Below, piece after piece: positions 1 through 8,037 of a stretch of DNA of 64,000 nt (position 1 is the first letter of the stretch; every line of letters starts with the position of its first letter). The notes under the pieces were generated by a model that saw nothing but the letters and a program-made list of their open reading frames with translations, was not told the origin of the DNA and did not search any database. The DNA is from an uncultured Bradyrhizobium sp. (lineage in GTDB: Bacteria > Pseudomonadota > Alphaproteobacteria > Rhizobiales > Xanthobacteraceae), in the NCBI RefSeq assembly GCF_936943645.1, contig NZ_CAKZJO010000108.1, positions 1 to 64,000 of the forward strand, given 5' to 3'. A program made the position numbers and the translations under genes.

Positions 1-217
1 TAGCTTGCTGCGGCGGCTGCTGGCCCGGCGCCGTTTCGTTCTTCTTGGCCTTCTTGGCCTTGGGCTGGCCGGTGTTGTCGTAGACGCCGGGAATCTGCAC
101 CGTGCCACGGTCCGGATCGATGCGGATGGTGCGTCCGCCATATTCGAAAGTGTACTGCGCCTGGGCAGCTGTGCTCGCCAACAAAAGGAATGTGGCCGCA
201 GCCAACAGCTTCCTCAT
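1..217 (-). CDS. Partial secreted protein of unknown function
   Basis: Seen: an open frame from ATG at 217 to the left edge with no stop, so the C-terminus is outside the window. GAGGAG lies 7 nt upstream of the ATG. The first 20 residues (MRKLLAAATFLLLASTAAQA) form a typical Sec signal peptide with an AQA cleavage site, so the product should be periplasmic or secreted. The mature part starts QYTFEYGGRTIRID and then becomes Lys-rich (KAKKAKKNE) and Gln/Pro-rich, which looks disordered. I do not recognise a family. A CRP-like palindrome lies about 70 bp upstream. Confidence 0.7.
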   Translation of the reverse strand, partial: MRKLLAAATFLLLASTAAQAQYTFEYGGRTIRIDPDRGTVQIPGVYDNTGQPKAKKAKKNETAPGQQPPQQA

Positions 218-278
218 TTCGGATCTCCTCAACAGATGGTCCCCGCACCGACGCTTAGGCGCCGGTCCGATCGCAAAA

Positions 279-294
279 AGTGATCTAGATCACT
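279..294. promoter_or_regulatory. CRP/FNR-superfamily operator candidate
   Basis: AGTGATCTAGATCACT is a perfect 16-bp palindrome with the core TGATCTAGATCA, close to the ideal CRP operator (TGTGA-N6-TCACA). Its centre is about 70 bp upstream of the leftward gene that starts at 217, a usual activator distance. Which CRP/FNR family member would bind is unknown. Confidence 0.5.
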
Positions 295-487
295 GTCTCG
301 GTATGAGTCGTCGTCCTGCTGTTCCGGGTTCAATAGCCCAGGGGCCAGTCCAAAGTGAGGCCGCGGCAAGCGACACGAGGACGCGGCCTGAAGCGCCGTT
401 CCAGCGGAATCAGAACGGCATCCCGGCTTTCCACGTCATCGAGTCCTTCCCGACGCGACCGGTCCCTTGCGTCGCGCGACAAACGCC

Positions 488-1270
488 CTAGTCGAACCAG
501 GCGGCGTAGATCTTCCTGTAGCTGCCGTCTTCCATGGAAATGTGCAGCCATTGGTCGACGAAGGCCTTCAGGGCCATGTCGCGCTGAAGCCAATAGGCCT
601 TCTCGGAGAAGTCGAACGGTTTTTCCGGATGCACCGCGCAGAGCACGCCCTGATGCTGCTTCTGCTGGTAGCGCGTCTCCGAGGCGTCCGTCATCATCAG
701 GTCGGCTTTGCCCTTGGCGATCTCGTCGAAGATCACCGTGTTGTCGGGAAAGACGGTGATGTCGGCATCCTTGATGTTGGCGCGCGCGAAGCGCTCGTTG
801 GTGCCGCCGGGATTGACGATGACGCGGGTGCCTTTCTTGTCGATGTCGGCAATGCTCTGGTACTTGCCGACGTCGGCGCAGCGCGTGATCGGCGTCTTGC
901 CCTCGCGCATGATGGGCGTGGAGAAGAAGCCCTTCTTCTGCCGGTCGAGCGTGACCGAGACGCCGCCCATGGCGATGTCGAACTGGTCGGCCTCGAAATC
1001 CTTCATCAGCTTCGGCCAGGCCGTGGGCACGAACTCGACCTTGACCCCGAGCGCCTTGCCGAGTGCTTCCGCCATGTCGACGTCGAAGCCGCTGAATTTC
1101 TGCGTCGTCTTGTCCAGATAGGTGAAGGGCTTGTAATCGCCGGTCATGCCGACGCGCAAGGTGCCGCGCTTGACGATCTCGTCGAGGCGCGAGGGGGATG
1201 CCTGTTGCGCATGGGCCGAAACAATTGCCGACACCGCCACAACCAAAGCCACTGCAATTCGAACGGACAT
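488..1270 (-). CDS. Periplasmic cyclohexadienyl dehydratase-like / solute-binding protein (family 3)
   Basis: 260 residues from ATG at 1270, with GGAG 6 nt upstream. A longer in-frame start at 1450 is rejected because the signal peptide (residues 1-21, cleaved after AHA) begins here. The mature protein has the family 3 solute-binding fold (GTLRVGMTGDYKPFTY at 36-51; FSGFDVDMAEALG at 59-71). From memory, the closest relative is Pseudomonas PheC, a periplasmic dehydratase that turns prephenate or arogenate into phenylpyruvate or phenylalanine. Shared stretches are GDYKPF (44-49), KTPIT (125-129), NPGGTNERFARAN (153-165), DLMMTDASETR (190-200), CAVHPEKPFDF (211-221) and FVDQWLHI (237-244). Glu198 appears to match the PheC catalytic glutamate. 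No transporter genes adjoin it, which fits an enzyme better than an ABC binding protein. An amino-acid-binding role remains possible. Confidence 0.75.
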   Translation of the reverse strand: MSVRIAVALVVAVSAIVSAHAQQASPSRLDEIVKRGTLRVGMTGDYKPFTYLDKTTQKFSGFDVDMAEALGKALGVKVEFVPTAWPKLMKDFEADQFDIAMGGVSVTLDRQKKGFFSTPIMREGKTPITRCADVGKYQSIADIDKKGTRVIVNPGGTNERFARANIKDADITVFPDNTVIFDEIAKGKADLMMTDASETRYQQKQHQGVLCAVHPEKPFDFSEKAYWLQRDMALKAFVDQWLHISMEDGSYRKIYAAWFD

Positions 1271-1373
1271 CTCTTCTCCACCCCTGCGCAAGCTGTCATT
1301 GTGCAGCTCTTTACGGCGTGGATTTAGACCAGATGCGCGCGTCTGGCGAGGCGGAATTGAAAGGAATCTCGAC

Positions 1374-1889
1374 GTGACGATCTCGATGCACGAGGCCTCG
1401 GTCGGCCTCTTCGTACCCCATTTGCGCAACCTGTCGGTCCTGCTGGACAAGGGCGTCGTCTATGCGGAGGCCCGCAAGTTCAACCCGGCGGTCCTGCTCG
1501 GCATGCGCCTTGCGCCGAACATGTACGATCTGGCGCAGCAGGTGGGAGAGGCCTGCCGCCATGCCGTGGTCGCGCCGGCCCTGCTGGCAGAATGCGAGCC
1601 GGTCGCGCTGCCCCCGCTCGAGCACGACATGGCCGGGCTGCAGGCGCGCATTGCGACGTCGATCGAGTTCATCGAAAGCCTGCCGCGTGCAGAGATCGAC
1701 GCGGCGGCCGAGCGGAATGTCTTCTTCAAGCTGAAGAACGGGACGGAGCTGCCCTTCACCGGGCGGACGCTGCTGCTGACGTTCAGCGTTCCGCAGTTCT
1801 TCTTTCACGTCACGACCGCCTACGACCTGTTGCGGCACGCAGGCGTCGAGCTGGTGAAGCGGGACTTCCTCGGCCCGCGCGAGCGCTGA
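1374..1889 (+). CDS. DUF1993 family protein
   Basis: 171 residues. The GTG at 1374 is chosen over the ATG at 1386 because AAAGGAA sits 7 nt upstream and because the family usually begins with an MTISxxxASVPxF-like stretch, here MTISMHEASVGLFVPHL. The sequence is helical, with LLDKGVVYAEARKF near the N-terminus and a conserved-looking FFFHVTTAYDLLRHAGV near the C-terminus, where DUF1993 proteins carry a His/Tyr-containing helix resembling the DinB-like four-helix fold. No biochemical function is known to me. It diverges from the PheC-like gene with about 100 bp between starts and converges with the next gene. Confidence 0.75.
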   Translation: MTISMHEASVGLFVPHLRNLSVLLDKGVVYAEARKFNPAVLLGMRLAPNMYDLAQQVGEACRHAVVAPALLAECEPVALPPLEHDMAGLQARIATSIEFIESLPRAEIDAAAERNVFFKLKNGTELPFTGRTLLLTFSVPQFFFHVTTAYDLLRHAGVELVKRDFLGPRER

Positions 1890-1900
1890 CTCGCCGCGCT

Positions 1901-2392
1901 TCAGGCTTCGCCCTTGCGCTCGTAGTCGGCGAGCGAGCTGCGGCCGGCGATCTCGCTGCGCAGCAGCTCGAAGCGCCTTTGCGCCTCGTCCTCCTGGACG
2001 TCGACGAAATGCACGGCGGCCTCGCTCGTCATGGGGCCGCTGACAACCGGCGCGGATTGTTCGCCGATGGTCTCGTGCACGTAGTACTGGCCGTCATCGC
2101 CGCGATGGACCGTCCATTTGAGCCGGATCGCCACCATGGGGCCGGGCCCGACCTTGCTATAGCCATCGGCGTCGGTGTGCTCCGGCACCAGCGGCTGCTC
2201 CTCGACGACAGGATGGTCGTCGAGAGCCGGCTGCTCGTCGATGTCCGCCTGCTCGTCCGAAGCCAGGTGCTCACGCTCTCCGGCGACCACGACTTCGGTC
2301 TCGGTCTGGCGAACGACGAGAACGGGCTCGGGGTTTTCCAGGATGCTGGCGATGGTCGCCAGCGCGTGGTCGGTCGGGTCGATCTCTGACAA
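1901..2392 (-). CDS. Hypothetical acidic protein
   Basis: 163 residues beginning MSEIDPTDHALATIAS, with no signal peptide or membrane segment. Residues about 40-75 are Asp/Glu/Pro/Gln-rich and look disordered (DIDEQPALDDHPVVEEQP). The second half is more regular: VAIRLKWTVHRGDDGQYYVHE, then PMTSEAAVHFVDVQEDEAQRRFELLRSEI, probably a small alpha/beta unit and a helix. I do not recognise a family. It ends 11 bp from the stop of the convergent DUF1993 gene. Confidence 0.6.
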   Translation of the reverse strand: MSEIDPTDHALATIASILENPEPVLVVRQTETEVVVAGEREHLASDEQADIDEQPALDDHPVVEEQPLVPEHTDADGYSKVGPGPMVAIRLKWTVHRGDDGQYYVHETIGEQSAPVVSGPMTSEAAVHFVDVQEDEAQRRFELLRSEIAGRSSLADYERKGEA

Positions 2393-2518
2393 GGGTCCAT
2401 CCTCCAGCTCGACGCGGCCGGCTAGTTTGTCCCACTGCCGCCGCGGCCGGGAACATTAGGCGCGTTTGATTAAGGCTGAGTTGGGGCTCGATCTGCACCA
2501 AAATGGGACGCATTCTGG

Positions 2519-2551
2519 CCATCCGAAGGCGGATGGGTTGACCATCCGCCT
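2519..2551. terminator. Alternating hairpins after the dehydrogenase gene
   Basis: Two overlapping, mutually exclusive stems share the middle arm CGGATGG (2530-2536): CCATCCG (2519-2525) on one side and CCATCCG (2542-2548) on the other. The second stem extends to 10 bp (2527-2536 with 2542-2551). It lies 11 bp beyond the stop of the leftward dehydrogenase gene, where a terminator is expected, but no T-run follows. Confidence 0.4.
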
Positions 2552-2561
2552 CGGGTCGCGT

Positions 2562-3551
2562 TCAGCCCAGCACGTCCTGATTGATGACGTTCTGCGTGAT
2601 GGGATCCCCGTCCAGCACACTCAGGATGTTGCGCGCGGTCTGCTCGCTCATGCGCTGGACCGCCTCGACCGTGACGCCGGCGACGTGCGGGGCGATGATG
2701 ACGTTGGGCAGCGCGAACAGCGCGTTGCTGACCGGCGGCGGCTCCACCTCGAACACGTCGATGCCGGCGCCGGCGAGCTTGCCGGACGTCAGCGCGTCAT
2801 AGAGCGCGGCTTCCTTCACGATGCCGCCGCGCGCGGTGTTGATGAGATAGGATTTCGGCTTCATGCGGCCGATCCTGTCAGCATCGAACAGGCCGACGGT
2901 CTCCGGCGTCTTCGGGCAGTGGATGGTGACGAAATCGGCGTGAGGCAGCGCCGCGTCGAGGTCCGCGACCGGCTCGCAGCCGGCGGCCTTGATCTCGGCT
3001 GCAGGCTTGTAGGGATCGTAGACCTGCACCTTCATTTCCATGGCAAGGCACCGCTTGGCGGTGCGGCTGCCGATGCGGCCGAAGCCGATGATCAGCACGG
3101 TCTTGCCGTAGAGATCGAACGGCAGCATGCCGAGCCGGTCGGCCCATTTGCCGTCCTTGACGCAGGCATGCAGCTCCTGCGCGCGCTTGGCCAGCGTCAA
3201 CATCATGAACAGGGCCTGTTCGGCGACCGAGGGCGAGTTGGCGCTGCCTGCCACCATCAGCGGCACCTTGCGGCGGGAGAGGGCGGGCACGTCGACGGCG
3301 TCGTAGCCGACGCCGATGCGGGTCACCACCTTCATGTCCTTGGCGGCTTCGAGCTCGGTCTCGCCGAAGGCGGTCGCGCCGAGCGCAACGCCATGGACCG
3401 GCGCATGGCTCTTCAGCAGGGCCTCGAAATCCCGGGCCGAGATCAGGTTGGCGAACTCGACGAGCTCGATGTCGTCGCGCTGGGTGAGGAGGGCGCGGGC
3501 CCCTTGCGACAAAGTTTGCGTAACGAAAATCTTCTTCTTGTTGGTCGCCAT
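2562..3551 (-). CDS. D-2-hydroxyacid dehydrogenase (SerA-like)
   Basis: 329 residues, a normal length for the family. It should oxidise a D-2-hydroxyacid, or reduce the 2-oxoacid, with NAD(P) in the cytoplasm. Seen: the nucleotide-binding motif GFGRIG at 156-161 followed by YDPY near 178-181, which favours NAD; and the three family active-site residues Arg241 (NTARGGIV), Glu270 (FEVEPPP) and His289 (APHVAG). GGGGACG precedes the ATG. It is the last gene of the leftward sugar-type ABC operon, 34 bp after the ATPase gene, so its substrate probably derives from the imported compound. The exact substrate cannot be read from sequence. Confidence 0.85.
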   Translation of the reverse strand: MATNKKKIFVTQTLSQGARALLTQRDDIELVEFANLISARDFEALLKSHAPVHGVALGATAFGETELEAAKDMKVVTRIGVGYDAVDVPALSRRKVPLMVAGSANSPSVAEQALFMMLTLAKRAQELHACVKDGKWADRLGMLPFDLYGKTVLIIGFGRIGSRTAKRCLAMEMKVQVYDPYKPAAEIKAAGCEPVADLDAALPHADFVTIHCPKTPETVGLFDADRIGRMKPKSYLINTARGGIVKEAALYDALTSGKLAGAGIDVFEVEPPPVSNALFALPNVIIAPHVAGVTVEAVQRMSEQTARNILSVLDGDPITQNVINQDVLG

Positions 3552-3585
3552 CGTCCCCTGCCTGCACGAGTTTCTTGAACCGGCG

Positions 3586-4686
3586 TCACAACACGACGCC
3601 GGTCGCCTCGTTTAGCAGGTGCATGTTATTGAGGTCCATCGCCAAACGCATGGGAGCCCCGTCCGTGGCGCCGGCATTGGGATCGACGCGGCCGCAGACC
3701 GGCGTGCCGTCGAGCCCGAAATAGACCAGAGTCTCCATGCCCATCGGCTCGGTGACGTCGAGCACGGTGTCGAAGGACTCGACGCCCGGTCCGTGATGGG
3801 CGTGCGACTCGGTGAGATGCTCAGGCCGGATGCCGAGCAGGAGCTTCTCGGTGCGCGGCAACGCGTTGTAACGCGCAGCGCGGGCCGGCGGCAGCGCAAA
3901 GGCGATGCGGTCGGTGAGGCGGATCTGCAGCGTGCCGCCGACATCCTCGAGCCGGCACGGGATGAAGTTCATCGCGGGCGAGCCGATGAAACCGGCGACG
4001 AAGCGCGTGGCCGGCTTGTGGTAGAGCTCGTTCGGCGTGCCGATCTGCTCGATCTTGCCCTTGTTCATCACCACGACGCGGTCGGCCAGGGTCATCGCCT
4101 CGACCTGGTCGTGGGTGACGTAGACGGTGGTGGTGCGCACCTTCTGGTGCACCTTCTTGATCTCGATCCGCATCTGCACGCGGAGTTTCGCGTCGAGATT
4201 GGACAGCGGCTCGTCGAACAGGAAGACCTTCGGGTTGCGGACGATGGCCCGGCCCATCGCGACGCGCTGGCGCTGGCCGCCGGAGAGCTGCTTCGGCTTG
4301 CGGTCGATCAGGTCGGTGATGTCGAGCAGGCGGGCAGCCTCCGTCACCCGCGCCTTGATCTCGGCCTTGGGATAATGCTTCAGGCGCAGCCCGAACGACA
4401 TGTTCTCCGCGACCGTCATGTGCGGATAGAGCGCGTAGTTCTGGAACACCATCGCGATGTCGCGGTCCTTCGGCGGCACGTCGTTGACGACGTCGCCGCC
4501 GATCATGATGTCGCCGTCGCTGATGTCCTCGAGCCCGGCGATCATCCGCAGCGTCGTCGACTTGCCGCAGCCGGAGGGGCCGACCAGCACGATGAACTCG
4601 TGGTCGGCGATGTCGAGGTCGATGCCGCGCACGGCTTCGACGTCGTCGTAACGCTTGACTACCTTCCGCAAAGCAACGTCAGCCAT
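3586..4686 (-). CDS. Sugar ABC transporter ATPase (UgpC/MalK type)
   Basis: 366 residues. ATPase that powers the importer encoded upstream. Walker A GPSGCGKST at 36-44, Q-loop in VFQNYALYPHMT, signature LSGGQRQRVAMGRAI, Walker B VFLFDEPLSNLD and switch His in YVTHDQVEAMTLAD. The C-terminal 130 residues (from about 235) form the TOBE/OB regulatory region seen in MalK- and UgpC-type subunits (LLGIRPEHL). The length fits one ATPase that dimerises. The gene starts 20 bp after the second permease gene. Confidence 0.93.
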   Translation of the reverse strand: MADVALRKVVKRYDDVEAVRGIDLDIADHEFIVLVGPSGCGKSTTLRMIAGLEDISDGDIMIGGDVVNDVPPKDRDIAMVFQNYALYPHMTVAENMSFGLRLKHYPKAEIKARVTEAARLLDITDLIDRKPKQLSGGQRQRVAMGRAIVRNPKVFLFDEPLSNLDAKLRVQMRIEIKKVHQKVRTTTVYVTHDQVEAMTLADRVVVMNKGKIEQIGTPNELYHKPATRFVAGFIGSPAMNFIPCRLEDVGGTLQIRLTDRIAFALPPARAARYNALPRTEKLLLGIRPEHLTESHAHHGPGVESFDTVLDVTEPMGMETLVYFGLDGTPVCGRVDPNAGATDGAPMRLAMDLNNMHLLNEATGVVL

Positions 4687-4706
4687 CGAACTTCAGCTCC
4701 TCGCCA

Positions 4707-5618
4707 TCAACCCTTTGTCGCACCGGCGGTCAGGCCGGCAATGTAGTAGTCCATCAGGAACGCATAGATGATCAGCGGCGGTGCCGCGCCGAGCAGCGCG
4801 CCGGTCATGATCTGTCCCCAGTTGAATACGTCGCCCTTGATCAGCGTGGTGATGATGCCGACCGGCAGCACGAGCTGGTCCGTGGAGGTGGTGAACACGA
4901 GCGGATAGAGAAATTGCGCCCAGGACACGGTGAAGGCGAAGATGGTCGCGGCGATCAGCCCGGGCAGCGCCACCGGAATGAAGATCCGGGTCAGCGTCTG
5001 AAACCAGGATGCTCCGTCGATGATCGCGGCCTCGTCGAGCTCTTTGGGGATCGAGGCGAAGTAGCCGATCATGATCCAGGTGCAGAACGGGACCGTCAGC
5101 GTCGGATAGATGAACAGCAGCACGTACCAGCGGTTGATGAGCTGGATGCCGGTCCAATCGCCGAAGAGCGCAAACACCTTGAACAGCGGAATGAACAGCA
5201 GGCTGTCCGGGATGAGATAGGTCAGGAACACGCCGGTCGCCAGCGTGGCCGACCCCCAGAACCGCATCCGCGCCAGGGCAAATGCCGCGGGCACGCTGAT
5301 CAGCATCGTGATGGTGACCACGAATATCGAAACCAGCGCGGAATTCCAGAAGAACCTCAGGAACTGGTTCGATGTCAGCAGGCCGATATAGTTCTCGAGC
5401 GTCGGGTGGAACACCCACCATGGATTGGTCGCCGCCGAGATTTCGGCGCTGCTCTTGAGCGAGGTGACCAGCATGTAGATCGGCGGCAGCAGCGAGAAGA
5501 TCGCAAACAGCGTCAGAAAGAAGTACGACCATCGCAGCGCCCATTTGCGGTCGCGGCTCATGCTTCCATACTTGACGGTGCGCGTCGGCGCGGCCTTGTC
5601 TATCGTGACTGAGCTCAT
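4707..5618 (-). CDS. Sugar ABC transporter permease (MalG type)
   Basis: 303 residues, inner-membrane subunit with about six membrane spans (for example WSYFFLTLFAIFSLLPPIYM near 30-50). The cytoplasmic EAA loop that docks on the ATPase reads ELDEAAIIDGASWFQTLTRI, followed by IPVALPG. Its ATG overlaps the stop of the preceding permease gene by one base (TGATG), so the two are translationally coupled. The order binding protein, MalF-type, MalG-type, ATPase is that of carbohydrate CUT1 importers. Confidence 0.92.
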   Translation of the reverse strand: MSSVTIDKAAPTRTVKYGSMSRDRKWALRWSYFFLTLFAIFSLLPPIYMLVTSLKSSAEISAATNPWWVFHPTLENYIGLLTSNQFLRFFWNSALVSIFVVTITMLISVPAAFALARMRFWGSATLATGVFLTYLIPDSLLFIPLFKVFALFGDWTGIQLINRWYVLLFIYPTLTVPFCTWIMIGYFASIPKELDEAAIIDGASWFQTLTRIFIPVALPGLIAATIFAFTVSWAQFLYPLVFTTSTDQLVLPVGIITTLIKGDVFNWGQIMTGALLGAAPPLIIYAFLMDYYIAGLTAGATKG

Positions 5619-6556
5619 CAGGCTTCATTCCCGCGCTTGTTGACATCCCGCAGGATGAATATCGCTGCGACCGCCAGGATCGGCACCATGAACAGGGAGA
5701 CGCTGGCACCAAGCGGAATGTCGCTTCCCTCGATGCCGATCCTGAAGGCCCAGGTGGCGAAGATGTGAGTGTGGTCGAGAGGGCCGCCGGCGGTCAGGAT
5801 CCGCACGATGTCGAAATTGGCGAACGTCACGATCAGCGAGAACAGCGTCGTGATCGCGATGATGTTGCGCATCATCGGCAGCGTCACGTACCAGATGCGC
5901 TGCCACCAATTGGCGCCGTCGATCGCTGCGGCTTCATAGAGCTGGTCGGGCACCGATTTCAGGGACGCCAGATACATGATCATGAAGAACGGTGCGCCGT
6001 ACCAGACGTTGACCAAGATGACGGAGAAGCGCGCCCAGGCCGCGTCGCCGGTCCACGGGATCGGTCCGATTCCGAAGAACGACAGCGTATAGTTGAATGC
6101 ACTGTAGGAGGGATCGAACAGCCACAGCCATGCGAGCGTACTCATCGCAGGTGGGATCACCCAGGGCACCAGCAGCATGCCGCGCCATTTGCGCTGACCC
6201 TTGGCCGGAATGTTATGGACGAAGTGCGCGACGATGAAGCCGATCAGCGCCTTGAAGAACACGGCCGTGATCGCGAAGATGCAGGATTGCTTGACCACCA
6301 GCCAGAACGTGTCGCGCTTGAACAGGAACTCGAAGTTGCCGAGACCGACGAATCTCTGCATCGACTTGTTGAGCGTCGCCAGATGAAGCGAGTAGAACGC
6401 AGGGTAAAGCACCAGAAGCGCGATAAGAATGATCAGCGGCAGGGTCATCAGGAACGCCGCAGTCGATTTGCGTTTGAGCGCCTTTTGCAGACTAGAGCGT
6501 TTTCGCGCAGGTTGCGCTGCGCCAACCCTGTCCGGCTGCAATGCGACATCCGCCAT
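5618..6556 (-). CDS. Sugar ABC transporter permease (MalF/UgpA type)
   Basis: 312 residues, inner-membrane partner of the MalG-type subunit. A cytoplasmic N-terminus rich in Arg/Lys (residues 1-30) precedes about six membrane spans starting near residue 36 (FLMTLPLIILIALLVLYPAF). The EAA loop reads QLYEAAAIDGANWWQRIWYV. The gene begins 140 bp after the binding-protein gene; that gap holds two strong hairpins. The solute is probably a sugar, polyol or sugar acid; none can be named from sequence. Confidence 0.92.
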   Translation of the reverse strand: MADVALQPDRVGAAQPARKRSSLQKALKRKSTAAFLMTLPLIILIALLVLYPAFYSLHLATLNKSMQRFVGLGNFEFLFKRDTFWLVVKQSCIFAITAVFFKALIGFIVAHFVHNIPAKGQRKWRGMLLVPWVIPPAMSTLAWLWLFDPSYSAFNYTLSFFGIGPIPWTGDAAWARFSVILVNVWYGAPFFMIMYLASLKSVPDQLYEAAAIDGANWWQRIWYVTLPMMRNIIAITTLFSLIVTFANFDIVRILTAGGPLDHTHIFATWAFRIGIEGSDIPLGASVSLFMVPILAVAAIFILRDVNKRGNEA

Positions 6557-6604
6557 GGTGCATTTCCTCGCGCGGTTTTGTCGGTGGACCCGACTCTTGG
6601 GAGG

Positions 6605-6633
6605 GTCGAGAGCCGAAGCTGTCGGCTCTCGAC
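6605..6633 (-). promoter_or_regulatory. 12-bp-stem intercistronic hairpin
   Basis: Perfect inverted repeat GTCGAGAGCCGA (6605-6616) and TCGGCTCTCGAC (6622-6633) with a 5-nt loop, between the binding-protein gene and the first permease gene. No T-run follows in the sense direction. Such hairpins after binding-protein genes commonly protect the upstream mRNA or lower read-through. Confidence 0.55.
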
Positions 6634-6652
6634 AGGTGGATGAGACGGAACA

Positions 6653-6686
6653 CTCGCCGCAGGCGGCCTAAGGCCGTCGCGGCGAG
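6653..6686 (-). promoter_or_regulatory. Second intercistronic hairpin
   Basis: Outer stem CTCGCCGC (6653-6660) and GCGGCGAG (6679-6686) enclosing an inner GGCC-TAA-GGCC stem. It lies 10 bp beyond the stop of the solute-binding-protein gene, on its sense strand, and upstream of the 12-bp hairpin. Confidence 0.5.
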
Positions 6687-6696
6687 CCTTTCCGGT

Positions 6697-8037
6697 CTAG
6701 CTCCGCATGAAGCCTTCGCATTCGCCTTCGGCCCAGGCGAGCGTCTTCTCCATCGCTTCGCCCTGATGATACCGCAAGCACATCTTGGTCAGTGTGGCCT
6801 GCGCATAGATCTGCTGGGCGATCTTCGGCGGCGCGGGAGAGGCTGCAATCGACAGCGTCTGATGCTTGTAGGGGTTCGGATAGTGATAGAGCGTGCCTTT
6901 CGGCGGCCCTTCCTCCTGCCAAACCTTCAACGTCGTCAGCTTCTCATAGGCCGGTAGGTCGTAGCCGCCGCTCGCGACCACCATCTTTTCGATCGCCGCC
7001 GGCTTCGACAAATGGACCAGGAGATTCTTCGCCGCCTCCTTGTTCTTCGAGAAGTTCCAGATGCTCCAGAAATACGGCAGGTAGGGAGCAAAACGCCCCT
7101 TTGGTCCGGCCGGGAATCCGTGCGTCCAGCATTGCTCCGCGACCTGCGGCGCGTCGCGCTTGGCGACGGCCCAGGCGCTGGGCGGGTTCATGATCATCGC
7201 ACCCCTGCCGGAGACCAGCCATTTGTTGTTGGATGCGTCGTCCCAGGCGGCGACGTCGGGCGGCAGGAAGCTGATCAGCTTCTTGTAGAAGTCGAGTGCC
7301 TGACGAACCGCATCGGTCTTGACCGTGAGATTGCCCTTGGCATCGACGAGCTGGGCGCCGAACGAGAGGAAGATCGCGCCCGCCGTATCGACATTGTCGG
7401 TCGTCTCGCCGAGGCCGATTCCGAACGGGAAGCCTGCCTTGTGACAGGCTTCGGCAGCCTTCAGGAATGTTTCGAGCGTCCAGTTGTCGGCCTTTGGTTG
7501 AGAACCGGCCGGATACATCTCCTGGACGTCGATGCCCGCGTGCTTCTTCATCAAATCGATGCGGGAGCAGGGGCCCTTGATTTGACTGCCGACGCAGGCG
7601 GGAACGCCGAGCCATTTGGTCCCTGACGTGCCGAGATACTTGGCTGTGCCGTTCACCTCTCCGTTCTCGGCGATGATCGGCTTCATGATGTCGCTGACAT
7701 CTTCCAATTGCTCGGCGTTGGAGTGGGCCCACCATGTCGGCATCGCGAAAATATCATGGCCCGACTTGGCCTGCGCTTCGGCGGCAATCGTCAGCAGGTT
7801 CTTGTTGCCCTGACTTGGGATGTAGTCGATCGTAACTTCGACCTTCTCCTTCGCCGCCCATTCGTTGACGAGGTCGGTCGAAGCCTTGTTGGCGCCGGGG
7901 ACCCAATGGTCCCAGAAGCCGATCGAGAGTTTGCCGGCGGCGTAAGCGCCCCGGACATAGGGCGCCGTGATCAGCGCCGCGGAGGACATTGCAGTGGCAG
8001 CCACAAATTGACGTCGCGTCAGTTTCTTGCGTGACAT
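6697..8037 (-). CDS. Sugar ABC transporter solute-binding protein (family 1)
   Basis: 446 residues. Periplasmic receptor of the adjoining importer. The N-terminus MSRKKLTRRQFVAATAMSS has a twin-arginine pattern (TRRQF) and a hydrophobic stretch ending near GAYA (about 33), so export by Tat is likely. The mature protein opens KLSIGFWDHWVPGANKAST, typical of family 1 binding proteins; length is normal. GAGG sits 7 nt before the ATG. First gene of the leftward operon; the 467 bp upstream should contain the promoter. Confidence 0.9.
   Translation of the reverse strand: MSRKKLTRRQFVAATAMSSAALITAPYVRGAYAAGKLSIGFWDHWVPGANKASTDLVNEWAAKEKVEVTIDYIPSQGNKNLLTIAAEAQAKSGHDIFAMPTWWAHSNAEQLEDVSDIMKPIIAENGEVNGTAKYLGTSGTKWLGVPACVGSQIKGPCSRIDLMKKHAGIDVQEMYPAGSQPKADNWTLETFLKAAEACHKAGFPFGIGLGETTDNVDTAGAIFLSFGAQLVDAKGNLTVKTDAVRQALDFYKKLISFLPPDVAAWDDASNNKWLVSGRGAMIMNPPSAWAVAKRDAPQVAEQCWTHGFPAGPKGRFAPYLPYFWSIWNFSKNKEAAKNLLVHLSKPAAIEKMVVASGGYDLPAYEKLTTLKVWQEEGPPKGTLYHYPNPYKHQTLSIAASPAPPKIAQQIYAQATLTKMCLRYHQGEAMEKTLAWAEGECEGFMRS

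Noticed and set aside
5..283. Plus-strand frame of 92 residues at the left edge
   Set aside because: It is antisense to the leftward signal-peptide gene ending at 217 and is Arg/Leu-rich without a ribosome site.
467..1327. 286-residue plus-strand frame
   Set aside because: Antisense to the PheC-like gene; His/Asp/Arg/Gly-rich composition is that of a shadow frame of GC-rich DNA.
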